From positions 1 through 27,453 of IMG/VR virus record IMGVR_UViG_3300042923_000274: DNA of 27,453 bases. One strand, given 5' to 3'. Shown here in pieces: positions 14,018 through 20,083 of this stretch; position 1 is the stretch's first letter; each line of letters begins with the position of its first letter. Under the pieces are notes generated by a model that saw nothing but the letters and a program-made list of their open reading frames with translations, was not told the origin of the DNA and ran no database searches. A program made the position numbers and the translations under genes. The DNA is from a virus.

Positions 14018-14229
14018 TCACTTGGCCGGCGAGTTTCCTCATTCTTTCGATTTGGCCTGCCTGGGCGGGCTTCTGCCTCTGCTCTTAACAGGTCAGGTAG
14101 GTTCAGCCAGACGGCGCGGAGGGGGCGGATCGTCCTGACGCGGCCGTCACGCACCCACCGATAGATCGTCCGTTTGTCCCTGGGGATCCTTTGGAGAGCT
14201 TCCTTCATCGTCACCCAGTCGTCTCGCAA
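14014..14229 (-). CDS. HTH_17/excisionase-like DNA-binding protein
   Basis: This 71-residue protein is almost entirely a MerR/excisionase-type winged helix: DDWVTMKEALQRIPRDKRTI then YRWVRDGRVRTIRPLRAVWL and NLPDLLRAEAEARPG. This matches the HTH_17 plan of 'T-x-x-E-A', 'R-T-I-Y-R-W-x-x-x-G-R', then a wing and a final helix. I chose TTG at 14229 because AGGAGAG lies 3 nt upstream and the W-V-T before Met8 belongs to the domain. An ATG at 14208 would cut into it. It overlaps the upstream gene by 83 nt, which is unusual here. It could act as an excisionase or as the regulator of the promoter at its own 3' end. Confidence 0.7.
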   Translation of the reverse strand: MRDDWVTMKEALQRIPRDKRTIYRWVRDGRVRTIRPLRAVWLNLPDLLRAEAEARPGRPNRKNEETRRPSD

Positions 14230-14728
14230 GTTCTCTCTCCTGCAACAGGGCCGCGACGGAGAACGTGTCCTCTTCCGCGACGTGGGAACACAGCATGCAC
14301 TTGACGTTGATGCGGTCGCCCTCGAATCTCGGGGGGTGGTACCGCAGCGACATGTGTTGGCATGAGGGGCACCGGATCCACTGCACGTAGTGGGTTCGGT
14401 CTTCGTAGGGCCAGCGCGCGCGGGCGGTCTCCACTTCACGCGTGAAGGTGATTGCGAGCTCGGCGCCGCCCTGGTCGCTGGCTACATCCTCGAGTTCGGG
14501 GAACCCGTTGAGTTCGTACAGGAGCCGGCTGATCGCGTCGGCCGCTAGCCAGGTTGGCGGGAGTCCGACGTGGCCTTCACGGGATGTCGCCACTGCGACG
14601 TCCGCGTCTGCCGACTTGATGTACCCGGCGATGCTCAGCCAGGCGATCAACGGGCGCGAGTGGTGCATAGCCCACCCGAACCTGTTGAACTGGTCCTCAG
14701 TCAGATACCCGACGTTCTCGTCAACCAT
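14147..14728 (-). CDS. Hypothetical zinc-ribbon protein
   Basis: This 193-residue protein begins MVDENVGYLTEDQFNRFGWA. The first 130 residues are helical with no motif I know. Residues about 119-150 form a zinc ribbon: IRCPSCQHMSLRYHPPRFEG and VKCMLCSHVAEE (two C-x2-C pairs). A short charged tail follows. The ribbon and the neighbouring HTH gene suggest a DNA-related role. The ATG overlaps the stop of the GIY-YIG gene by 8 nt. The 3' end overlaps the HTH gene by up to 83 nt. Confidence 0.65.
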   Translation of the reverse strand: MVDENVGYLTEDQFNRFGWAMHHSRPLIAWLSIAGYIKSADADVAVATSREGHVGLPPTWLAADAISRLLYELNGFPELEDVASDQGGAELAITFTREVETARARWPYEDRTHYVQWIRCPSCQHMSLRYHPPRFEGDRINVKCMLCSHVAEEDTFSVAALLQERELARRLGDDEGSSPKDPQGQTDDLSVGA

Positions 14729-15320
14729 TCGGCACCTTCCTTGCGGCCTCGTGGGCCTTGTACCGATGCATCAGCTCCGTGGGGCGTCCGAACTCCGCAA
14801 CCAGCGCGGCGATGTGCTCCGTGAGGGCGTCGGATTCGTGGAACCATTCGCGGCCCTGCGCCAGGTCGCGGGAGAACAGGCTGTGTCGCTCCCGTTCCGT
14901 CTCCCGGGTGCCCGGTTCAACGGCAAGTAGCTCCGAACCGGGCGGGTAGGCGCGGGACCGGCTACGCAGGTTCTTCGTGTATCCGATCTTCACCTGGCCG
15001 TTGATGCGGATGTAGTACACGATCCCCTCAACGTCAGGGTTCGCGCGACGTAACGGCGCCGCGGCGACAGCCTGCGCTCTTTCCTGCTCCCACTTCATGC
15101 GGGCGCGGACCTTCATCGCCTCCGATAGCTCCGGCATGTAGACGGCCTTCTCGAGGTTGCCCATGATCTCAACCTGACATTCGAGGCAGATCGTCCCACC
15201 CGCGTACTGTTCCTTTACCGCCGGGTACGGGCGTGTGTGGTGGCGCCCCCATGAACACCAGAATTCGTTGGCCGCAGCCTCGGATCTTCGCTGCTGCCTA
15301 GGATTCGCCCGACTTCTCAT
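14721..15320 (-). CDS. GIY-YIG family nuclease (MUG113/T5orf172-like)
   Basis: This 199-residue protein has an N-terminal zinc-like part (WCSWGRHHTRP ... ICLECQV) and a GIY-YIG-type core: GIVYYIRI (99-106), VKIGYTKNLRSR (110-121), TRETERERHSLFS (138-150, with the conserved Glu and His) and GREWF (156-160). This is the MUG113/T5orf172 variant in which the first motif reads V-Y-Y-I and the second V-K-I-G. Likely a site-specific DNA nuclease, possibly homing. The start at 15320 overlaps a 14-codon frame (ATGA) whose GAGGGTG would serve as its ribosome binding site. Confidence 0.78.
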   Translation of the reverse strand: MRSRANPRQQRRSEAAANEFWCSWGRHHTRPYPAVKEQYAGGTICLECQVEIMGNLEKAVYMPELSEAMKVRARMKWEQERAQAVAAAPLRRANPDVEGIVYYIRINGQVKIGYTKNLRSRSRAYPPGSELLAVEPGTRETERERHSLFSRDLAQGREWFHESDALTEHIAALVAEFGRPTELMHRYKAHEAARKVPNG

Positions 15321-15361
15321 CCGGCACCCTCCGAGACCAGTTGTTCAACGTCCAGCGTCAT
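15317..15361 (-). CDS. 14-codon ORF, possible leader peptide
   Basis: ATG-to-stop frame MTLDVEQLVSEGAG. It is preceded by the same ACAGGAGAACAG start-associated sequence found before other genes in this window, and its stop overlaps the GIY-YIG gene's ATG (ATGA). It could be a coupling leader peptide for the nuclease or the remnant of a deleted gene. Its length alone would not justify a call. The start context does. Confidence 0.35.
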   Translation of the reverse strand: MTLDVEQLVSEGAG

Positions 15362-15602
15362 GCTGTTCTCCTGTTGTGTCAGCCGGGGCGCACGCGGGGC
15401 AGAGATCGGTGTCAGCTCCGCCATCGCTCAGCCACCCTTCCTCAGCCATCAGCGCACGCATATGCGCGCAGCCCTCATCACCAGAACCTTCGAACTCGAC
15501 AAACCCCTGGAGGTACGCGCCGCACCCGTTGCACTGGAACGCGTGCTCAGCCGAGTAGGTGAACCCGTTGTGAGCGATCTGCAACATCGACGGGTCAGAC
15601 AT
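15345..15602 (-). CDS. Small zinc-ribbon protein, hypothetical
   Basis: This 85-residue protein begins MSDPSMLQIAHNGFTYSAEH and has AFQCNGCGAYLQGFVEFEGS, then a cysteine-histidine segment (EGCAHMRALM) and DLCPACAPADTTGEQ, giving two C-x2-C pairs and one C-x-H. Probably one zinc site. The function is unknown. The C-terminal codons TTGEQ are produced by the ribosome binding site of the next frame, a pattern repeated at other genes here. The start overlaps the upstream stop by 8 nt. Confidence 0.65.
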   Translation of the reverse strand: MSDPSMLQIAHNGFTYSAEHAFQCNGCGAYLQGFVEFEGSGDEGCAHMRALMAEEGWLSDGGADTDLCPACAPADTTGEQHDAGR

Positions 15603-15735
15603 AGAACACCCTTCCCAACTCGATCTCCGGGTGCTCATCGGCCATGTGCCTCAGGTGGCGCTCCTCCGCTTCGCGGTGCGTCCACCCCGCGCTCCGGTGC
15701 CCACATGTGCTGCACTGCGCGTACTTCGCGCTCAT
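15595..15735 (-). CDS. Small C2H2-like protein
   Basis: A 46-codon gene starting MSAKYAQCSTCGHRSAGWTH and ending with EIELGRVFYV. C-x2-C (CSTC) followed by H-x3-H-type histidines (REAEERHLRHMADEH) suggests a single zinc finger. It is preceded by the exact start-associated sequence GACAGGAGAACAGGC. It overlaps both neighbours (ATGA upstream, 8 nt downstream), which supports it as a real gene. Confidence 0.6.
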   Translation of the reverse strand: MSAKYAQCSTCGHRSAGWTHREAEERHLRHMADEHPEIELGRVFYV

Positions 15736-15980
15736 GCCTGTTCTCCTGTCGTTTCGAGTTCCCGGTAGAACCGGTCGAAGTTTCGTTGACTGATCCGAAC
15801 CACCGCGGCACGTTCACCCGGCAGCACATCCGCGTACACCCACCCGAGATAATGGCCAGCCCTACGCGGGAACGCATCAACAACCCGCACCGGTCGGTCC
15901 CATCGCTGCCAGCGTCGGTTGAACCCGTACTGGGTGAGGAGTTCCCCACGCTTCGTTGCAACAGCCTCGCTATACGACAT
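15732..15980 (-). CDS. Hypothetical protein, duplicated 5' end
   Basis: An 82-residue basic protein (MSYSEAVATKRGELLTQYGF ... NFDRFYRELETTGEQA) with no family I can name. It is arginine- and aromatic-rich and may be a small RNA/DNA-binding or enzyme-associated protein. The first 15 codons plus flank (15931-15982) are copied almost exactly at 16779-16830, where they begin a truncated 23-codon frame. The C-terminus ETTGEQA is encoded by the ribosome binding site of the next gene. The start overlaps the methyltransferase stop by 11 nt. Confidence 0.65.
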   Translation of the reverse strand: MSYSEAVATKRGELLTQYGFNRRWQRWDRPVRVVDAFPRRAGHYLGWVYADVLPGERAAVVRISQRNFDRFYRELETTGEQA

Positions 15981-15982
15981 CA
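15931..15982. repeat. 52-bp direct repeat, left copy
   Basis: Fifty-two bases matching 16779-16830 with one mismatch (T at 15957 against A at 16805). It covers the start of the 82-residue gene and the last codons of the methyltransferase. The two copies flank the methyltransferase and the 47-codon gene. Confidence 0.9.
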
Positions 15983-16617
15983 GGGGGCTCCAGTCCGGTC
16001 GATTGGGGGTCCGGGTCGAACGCGGCCATCGCGACCTGTAGGCCCTCGACCGGCACAACGGCGTTGCGCATCGCACGCACTCGATTCGGGACGCTGGCGC
16101 GCTCAAGCCGCGGGAGGCCGTAGGCGTCGGCGAGGTCATTCGCCGACGTGGAGTAGCCCTCCCACGTGCCTATGATGGTTCGCTCCACCGGGGCAAGCAT
16201 CAGCGGCGGCGTGCTCATCCAGTAGTAGTGACGGTCGGTCACCAGATCGGGCAGGATCGCGGGGCGGTAGTAGGTGTGCACGTTCTCAACGACGTACGCC
16301 ACGTCGATCGACGACAGATGAGCGACCTCAGCCATGAGCCGCGGATCGGGCTCGAGCTTCTTGCCGTACCGACTCGCGTTCACCTTCGCAAACCGTGAGT
16401 GCGTCGGGCACGGCGGCGATGTCCACACGGCGTCGAACTCGTGCCCGTGGTCGAGGACGAACGCGTGCGCGTCCGCGACTATCACAGTGTCGTCGGGGTA
16501 GCGCCGCGCGTACTCGGCCGCGACACGCTCGTCGAGTTCGACCGCCGTAATCTGCCACTCACTCGGCCACAGGTGCCGATTCCCGCCGATGCCGGCGTAG
16601 GCGTTCAGCACCCTCAC
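15970..16617 (-). CDS. DNA (cytosine-5) methyltransferase, compact
   Basis: This 215-residue protein has C5-methyltransferase motifs in order: motif I NAYAGIGGNRH (5-15) for AdoMet binding, ELDE (27-30), motif IV TSPPCPTHSR (66-75) with catalytic Cys70, motif VI VENVH (110-114), and a motif IX/X-like end VPNRVRAMRNAVVPVEGLQV (176-195). It is much shorter than typical 300-400-residue enzymes, mainly because the target-recognition region is minimal. It may protect phage DNA from host restriction. The start is GTG at 16617, overlapping the previous stop (GTGA). It sits inside a segment bounded by 52-bp direct repeats, so it may be a recently acquired or removable cassette. No cognate restriction enzyme is nearby. 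Confidence 0.85.
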   Translation of the reverse strand: MRVLNAYAGIGGNRHLWPSEWQITAVELDERVAAEYARRYPDDTVIVADAHAFVLDHGHEFDAVWTSPPCPTHSRFAKVNASRYGKKLEPDPRLMAEVAHLSSIDVAYVVENVHTYYRPAILPDLVTDRHYYWMSTPPLMLAPVERTIIGTWEGYSTSANDLADAYGLPRLERASVPNRVRAMRNAVVPVEGLQVAMAAFDPDPQSTGLEPPDVV

Positions 16618-16757
16618 CAGAGTCCCTTTCGATTGAGCGAGTCGAGCGCGTCATACTCCGCGTCGGTGCGGTCGTCAGTCGCCCAGTTGCTCCACTTCGC
16701 GATTGCCTCGCTGATCAGTTCGAGTTCGGCATCGTTGAGGTAGACGCGCTTGCCCAT
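16614..16757 (-). CDS. Hypothetical 47-residue protein
   Basis: A 47-codon frame, MGKRVYLNDAELELISEAIA at the start then KWSNWATDDRTDAEYDALDS. The 'V-Y-L-x-x-x-E-L-x-L-I-x-x-A-I' opening resembles small phage proteins related to ribbon-helix-helix or antitoxin-like folds, but it is too short to assign. It overlaps neighbours at both ends (TGATG and GTGA). It travels inside the repeat-flanked methyltransferase segment, so it could be a partner of that enzyme. Confidence 0.55.
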   Translation of the reverse strand: MGKRVYLNDAELELISEAIAKWSNWATDDRTDAEYDALDSLNRKGLW

Positions 16758-16828
16758 CACCGACCCCCAATCGTGTGGTGGGTGAGGAGTTCCCCACGCT
16801 TCGTAGCAACAGCCTCGCTATACGACAT
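16757..16828 (-). pseudogene. Truncated 23-codon copy of the 82-residue gene
   Basis: Frame MSYSEAVATKRGELLT followed by HHTIGGR and a stop. The first 16 residues are identical to the start of the 82-residue protein encoded at 15732-15980, then similarity ends abruptly at the repeat boundary. Start and stop fit the overlap chain (TGATG on both sides), so it is probably still translated, but it is best read as a duplication remnant. Confidence 0.6.
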
Positions 16829-16830
16829 CA
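16779..16830. repeat. 52-bp direct repeat, right copy
   Basis: Partner of 15931-15982 (51 of 52 bases identical, offset 848 bp). It covers the start of the 23-codon remnant and the stop of the 93-residue gene. Confidence 0.9.
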
Positions 16831-17109
16831 TGATGCGTCCCTCGCGGCTTCCAGAGCAGCGCGCATCGCTTCTACCCGTGTCGCCTTTCCTTCCCACCCG
16901 ACGAGAGCGGCCGTGACTTGGGCGTCGGTGATCGGCTTAGAAATCTCCTCAACATGGGTGATGGTGGCGAAAGCCTCGGCAGGATCGCCCGACCATCCGA
17001 GTTCGATTGCGCGGTCGGCGACGCCTTCGCGGGTGTGCGAGAGGACGACGACGGTGGTCTTCCCCGCCCCGCTGTGGGGACGGACTTCGATGTGGAACTT
17101 CGCGAGCAT
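16828..17109 (-). CDS. Hypothetical 93-residue protein
   Basis: The protein begins MLAKFHIEVRPHSGAGKTTV, continues as VVVLSHTREGVADRAIELGW and ends in an alanine-rich helix (RVEAMRAALEAARDAS). The GAGKTT looks like a P-loop, but the protein is too small for a P-loop NTPase and lacks a Walker B, so I read it as chance. Its alpha/beta pattern recalls small phage proteins of unknown function. The gene begins 13 nt after the DpdA-like stop. Its own stop lies at the edge of the 52-bp repeat. Confidence 0.6.
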   Translation of the reverse strand: MLAKFHIEVRPHSGAGKTTVVVLSHTREGVADRAIELGWSGDPAEAFATITHVEEISKPITDAQVTAALVGWEGKATRVEAMRAALEAARDAS

Positions 17110-17122
17110 GATCGGGCGTCCT

Positions 17123-17728
17123 TCAGATGAGGGTGGGGGCGTTGACTTGGCGGAGCCAGCCGAGCACCTTGGGTAGGTTCTGGTCTGGACCGAACACGAT
17201 GAATGTGCCGTCTGCGGAGTCGCATCCGATGGCGTTGGCGTACCGCATTCTGGATGCGGAGTTCACGCGGCCCATGTGGACTTCCTTGCCGCGCTTCTTC
17301 GCCTCCGCGGTGAGCTCGCGGGCATGGCGCCCGAGTTTCCATTCGGTTGACCCGCCAAGGAAGAGGACGTCGAACTCGTCCCACGGCACCCCGACCGTTT
17401 CCGCGCCGTCCTGAGCGACGAATGCGGCCGGGATGCCGAGGGAGCGGATCCGTGGGAGCCACGGGAGAGCTGTCTGCATCGTGACGGCGGCGTCTCCGAC
17501 CACGTCAGGAGCGACGGCGAACCGGCACCGTTCGGCGGGGAGTGTGGTGAGCCATCCCCACCACGCGTCCTCCCCCGGGTAGCCCTTGCCGAATACACCG
17601 TTGTCGGCGCAGAAGAACGCCCCGTCGGGAATCTTGTTTCCCTGACGGGGCGTCACGATGCAGTCGAGCTCTCCTGCTGCCATCCGCTCACGAACTCGCG
17701 GCGTCGACGGATTCGCGAAGTACCGCAT
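17123..17728 (-). CDS. dpdA-like: DpdA-like transglycosylase (TGT family, DNA 7-deazaguanine)
   Basis: The 201-residue protein has segments that line up in order with the tRNA-guanine transglycosylase barrel: CADNGVFG (40-47, cf. D-S-G-G-F-Q of TGT, Asp42), VAPDVVGD (72-79), FVAQDG (103-108, cf. V-Q-G-G), LFLGGSTEWKLG (122-133, cf. A-V-G-E), HMGRVNSASR (151-160, cf. L-M-G-V-G) and IGCDSADGTF (167-176, cf. I-D-M-F-D with the nucleophilic Asp). The TGT zinc motif is absent, as in DpdA proteins, which exchange guanine for a 7-deazaguanine in DNA. The ATG at 17728 follows GAGGCGG and overlaps the deoxyribosyltransferase gene by 41 nt. The neighbouring transporter supports the call. The base inserted is unknown. 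Confidence 0.72.
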   Translation of the reverse strand: MRYFANPSTPRVRERMAAGELDCIVTPRQGNKIPDGAFFCADNGVFGKGYPGEDAWWGWLTTLPAERCRFAVAPDVVGDAAVTMQTALPWLPRIRSLGIPAAFVAQDGAETVGVPWDEFDVLFLGGSTEWKLGRHARELTAEAKKRGKEVHMGRVNSASRMRYANAIGCDSADGTFIVFGPDQNLPKVLGWLRQVNAPTLI

Positions 17729-18086
17729 CAAGATCCGCCTCGGTGCGCACGAGTTGGTGCGAGTGGCAGGCGAGCCACGGGGACACTGGAGCTTCCTCCG
17801 GCACCCAGACGATAGTCGGCATGCCGAGCTGCCACGAGTAGAACACCTCCATCGAAGTGCCGACGCTTGGCTTCGGGCAGTGAGCCACGAAAACTTCGCA
17901 CGAGTCGATGTCGCCCTTGTCGCCCTCGACGATGTCTTCCACGTTCTCGGCCTCGCGGCCTCGGTAGTCGCGGACGGTTGGGTCCACGAACGTGATGTCC
18001 GCGTGGCGGTCGATGAGCGCGTTCCGCCACCCGAACACTTCGTCGTCGGAAGATCCGTTGATCGGCCCAGCCAGGTACACCCTCAC
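17688..18086 (-). CDS. Nucleoside 2-deoxyribosyltransferase-like protein
   Basis: This 132-residue protein has the compact flavodoxin-like plan of the NDT/DUF4406 group: MRVYLAGPING (1-11), W-R at 20-21, IDSCEVFVAHCP (60-71) and VGTSMEVFYSWQLGMP (75-90), where Glu80 matches the catalytic Glu of the G-T-x-x-E motif. Family enzymes cleave or transfer the base of 2'-deoxynucleosides or deoxynucleotides. Beside a DpdA-like enzyme and a deazapurine-type transporter it could act in base or nucleotide metabolism linked to DNA modification, but this is inferred. The GTG start at 18086 overlaps the transporter stop (GTGA). Confidence 0.72.
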   Translation of the reverse strand: MRVYLAGPINGSSDDEVFGWRNALIDRHADITFVDPTVRDYRGREAENVEDIVEGDKGDIDSCEVFVAHCPKPSVGTSMEVFYSWQLGMPTIVWVPEEAPVSPWLACHSHQLVRTEADLDAVLRESVDAASS

Positions 18087-18610
18087 GCTTTCACCACATG
18101 GGATGTCAGGCGGGACCGCACGAGTGAGTACAGGGCGAGGGGAACGATGGTTGCCCACAGCACCTTGCCGATGAACTGCCCGATGATCGATTCCCAGGTG
18201 AGTGGGAACCCGGCGATCCAGAGGAACAGGACGGTGTCGACGGGGGCGGCGACGATGTTCGAGATGAGCGCCGCCTTCACGAACCCTTTCGGTCGGATGC
18301 TGACGTACACGGCCAGGTCGACCAACTCTGCGACCCCGAACGCGACAGCTGACGCGAGCGCGATAGCCGGCGACGCGAAGACCCAAGACAGCGCGATGCC
18401 GAAGCCGATACCGCCAAGAACCCACCAGACGTTCGCGTACCGGTGAACGAAATCGCGCGCGAGGAGGGCGAACCCTGCCGCGTAAGTGCCTGCTGTCACG
18501 ACCAGCCCGAAGCCGACCGGGACCAGACCGAAGTGGAACGTGAGCACGTTGGCTGCGACGATCGCGCCAACGTAGACGGTGACGGCGATTGCCGCCTTGA
18601 GGGTCTTCAT
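18083..18610 (-). CDS. VUT/YhhQ-like 7-deazaguanine precursor transporter
   Basis: A 175-residue integral membrane protein with five or six hydrophobic segments (for example residues 6-25, 33-50, 62-79, 83-104, 118-136, 147-164). Conserved-looking positions are AFGVAELVDLAVYVSIRP (90-107) and ISNIVAAPVDTVLFLWIAGF (116-135), which match the E-x2-D-x3-Y and S-N-x6-D-T patterns of the VUT_1 (YhhQ) family, known to import preQ0/preQ1. The start has GGAG and a start-associated sequence upstream, and its ATG overlaps the previous stop (ATGA). Encoded next to DpdA-like and NDT-like genes, it probably supplies the modified-base precursor. Confidence 0.75.
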   Translation of the reverse strand: MKTLKAAIAVTVYVGAIVAANVLTFHFGLVPVGFGLVVTAGTYAAGFALLARDFVHRYANVWWVLGGIGFGIALSWVFASPAIALASAVAFGVAELVDLAVYVSIRPKGFVKAALISNIVAAPVDTVLFLWIAGFPLTWESIIGQFIGKVLWATIVPLALYSLVRSRLTSHVVKA

Positions 18611-18786
18611 GAGTTTTCTCCAGTGGTGTCAGGAATGAGTTCAAGTCCCGACCAGTGGCCGGGTCCGAGTGTGAGGAAGTGACCGGTTGGGCCGTCGAGC
18701 ACCAGGTAGCCGGACGCGTCGATGTGGACGACTGTCGCTTCTAGGTGGAGTGGCCAGGAACTGGGCCTACGGATCGTCGTTTTCAT
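18607..18786 (-). CDS. Hypothetical 59-residue protein
   Basis: A small beta-rich protein: MKTTIRRPSSWPLHLEATVV, then HIDASGYLVLDGPTGHFLTL and a short tail ending DTTGENS. No family is recognised. The strand-turn pattern might be a small barrel or SH3-like fold. The last codons double as the ribosome binding site (TGGAGAAAA) of the transporter gene. It overlaps on both sides (ATGA). Because of this coupling it may be co-expressed with the transporter, but its role is unknown. Confidence 0.6.
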   Translation of the reverse strand: MKTTIRRPSSWPLHLEATVVHIDASGYLVLDGPTGHFLTLGPGHWSGLELIPDTTGENS

Positions 18787-18962
18787 GTGTCCTCCTCTGC
18801 GATCACGGGTGTGCGCTTGTTGTTGGGGCAGTCGGGTCGGCCCCCGGTGAACGGGTTTCGGCATCGTCCGCAGACGTGGGCGGGTGGTTCCGGTGGGGGT
18901 GTCTTCATCTCCCGGAACCAGGCGTCTTGTTCCTTCGACACCCGGTAATAGATGTCATCCAT
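18783..18962 (-). CDS. Small CxxC protein, hypothetical
   Basis: A 59-residue protein starting MDDIYYRVSKEQDAWFREMK with HVCGRCRNPFTGGRPDCPNN, a C-x2-C ... C segment that could bind zinc. A proline-rich linker (TPPPEPP) separates the helix from the zinc part. The ATG at 18962 is 4 nt after the SSB stop. An ATG at 18986 would overlap SSB by 20 nt and add eight residues, and neither has a clear ribosome binding site. The function is unknown. Confidence 0.55.
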   Translation of the reverse strand: MDDIYYRVSKEQDAWFREMKTPPPEPPAHVCGRCRNPFTGGRPDCPNNKRTPVIAEEDT

Positions 18963-18966
18963 GAGC

Positions 18967-19365
18967 TCAGAAGGGGACGGATTCATCGTCGGGGATCGGG
19001 GTGGTGGCCCACGGGTCGCCAGATATGTCTTCTGGCACATATTCCGGCTGCGGGTTCGACTGACCGGCGCGGGTGATCGAGTCCGCCCACACCACCAGCG
19101 AGTAATGCTTCTTCCCATTGGTGTCGGTGCGGGTTTCGGTCTTCTCAGTGCCGGTGATGTCGATGCGTTCGCCGTCCTGGAACTGGGCGAGCTGGATGCC
19201 GGACTCGCGGGACACCTTCACGTCACGGAAGGTGCGTGCCGTGGTTTCCCATTCGTCGCGGTCGTTCTTGCGTCGGTGAGGTTCGGAGGTCTTCAATGCG
19301 AAAGCGTCACCCGACTGGTTGCGGATGACGCTCTCGATGAACGCGGTGTAAGTGATCTGTGCCAT
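18967..19365 (-). CDS. ssb: Single-stranded DNA-binding protein
   Basis: This 132-residue protein has an OB-fold-like region (about 1-100) with alternating strands: MAQITYTAFIESVIRNQSGD, then FRDVKVSRESGIQLAQFQDG and ERIDITGTEKTETRTDTNGK. It ends in an acidic tip, PIPDDESVPF, close to the DDxxxF tail that recruits repair and replication proteins. It binds the ssDNA exposed at forks. The ATG overlaps the previous stop as TAATG. Its place in the replication block beside a resolvase-like gene agrees with the call. Confidence 0.75.
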   Translation of the reverse strand: MAQITYTAFIESVIRNQSGDAFALKTSEPHRRKNDRDEWETTARTFRDVKVSRESGIQLAQFQDGERIDITGTEKTETRTDTNGKKHYSLVVWADSITRAGQSNPQPEYVPEDISGDPWATTPIPDDESVPF

Positions 19366-19670
19366 TAGCTCTCGCCCTTTCCGAAAAGCGCCTCAACCTC
19401 TTCTTCGTTGAGTACGCGCCCCTCGCTGTAGTAGTCGGTGTTCTCGATGCCGCTGACCGCCTTGGCCGCCTCGGGTCGGACTACCGCTGTAGCCGGGTGC
19501 TGGAGGATGCTGAGTGCGATCTGAACCCAGTGGTCCCAAGTGCCTTCGGCGTTCGAGTTGCCGTTGCGTGGACTGTGCGACACGAACCAGTCGCCCATCC
19601 AGGGGGTGTGGATGATGGTCGCCCGCTTTGCGGCCCGGATGCCGGTGACGTACTTCTCGTTGAAATCCAT
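19365..19670 (-). CDS. Hypothetical 101-residue protein
   Basis: The protein begins MDFNEKYVTGIRAAKRATII and has several aromatic residues (HTPWMGDWFVSHSPRNG, GTWDHWVQIALSILQHPAT), ending in an acidic helix (LNEEEVEALFGKGES). I cannot assign a family. It lies between SSB and the resolvase-like gene and overlaps both as TAATG, so an accessory replication or recombination role is a guess from position. Confidence 0.6.
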   Translation of the reverse strand: MDFNEKYVTGIRAAKRATIIHTPWMGDWFVSHSPRNGNSNAEGTWDHWVQIALSILQHPATAVVRPEAAKAVSGIENTDYYSEGRVLNEEEVEALFGKGES

Positions 19671-20083
19671 TAGTCGTCTTCGCTTTCGTCGTGTTCGATC
19701 GGGCAGTCGCAGTGATGTGCGGGGGTTCCTCCGAGGAGGATGGTGAAGTCTTCGAGGCGGAGGGTGACGTACTGCTCCCCCATTGACCCGCGCCCGAACC
19801 CCCGGCGTTTGTGGACGACGACACCCATTGCGGCGTCGGCGTGCCCGGCTTCGATCTGTGCTTCCTGGATCCACCCGGCAAGGTCGAGACGGTTGTGGTT
19901 CTTCGCTTCCACACAGATGGGGCCGGCGTGGGAGTTGAGTCCGGCGATGTCGCCCTCGTCGCGGGCGCCCTTGCGTGCCCGGCGTTCGATGGCGCGGGTT
20001 CCGAACGCTTCCCGCCAGTACTCGACCAGCCACGTCTCGAACGACGTCCCGGCCTGCCTGGCGGTCCTATGAGATCTGGTCAT
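19670..20083 (-). CDS. PD-(D/E)XK nuclease, Holliday junction resolvase-like
   Basis: This 137-residue protein carries a compact PD-(D/E)XK core: a first helix GTSFETWLVEYWREAFGTRA (12-31, Glu15), then DEGDIAGL (42-49, metal-binding Asp45), CVEAKN (57-62, the E-x-K pair Glu59/Lys61) and a helix QEAQIEAGHADAAMGVVVHK (73-92). This order matches archaeal Hjc and similar phage resolvases. The C-terminus has HHCDCPIEHDESEDD. Likely cleaves branched DNA during recombination or before packaging. The ATG at 20083 overlaps the previous stop (ATGA). Confidence 0.75.
   Translation of the reverse strand: MTRSHRTARQAGTSFETWLVEYWREAFGTRAIERRARKGARDEGDIAGLNSHAGPICVEAKNHNRLDLAGWIQEAQIEAGHADAAMGVVVHKRRGFGRGSMGEQYVTLRLEDFTILLGGTPAHHCDCPIEHDESEDD

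Noticed and set aside
16828-17109. GAGKTT as a P-loop
   Set aside because: The protein has 93 residues and no Walker B or other NTPase elements; chance match.
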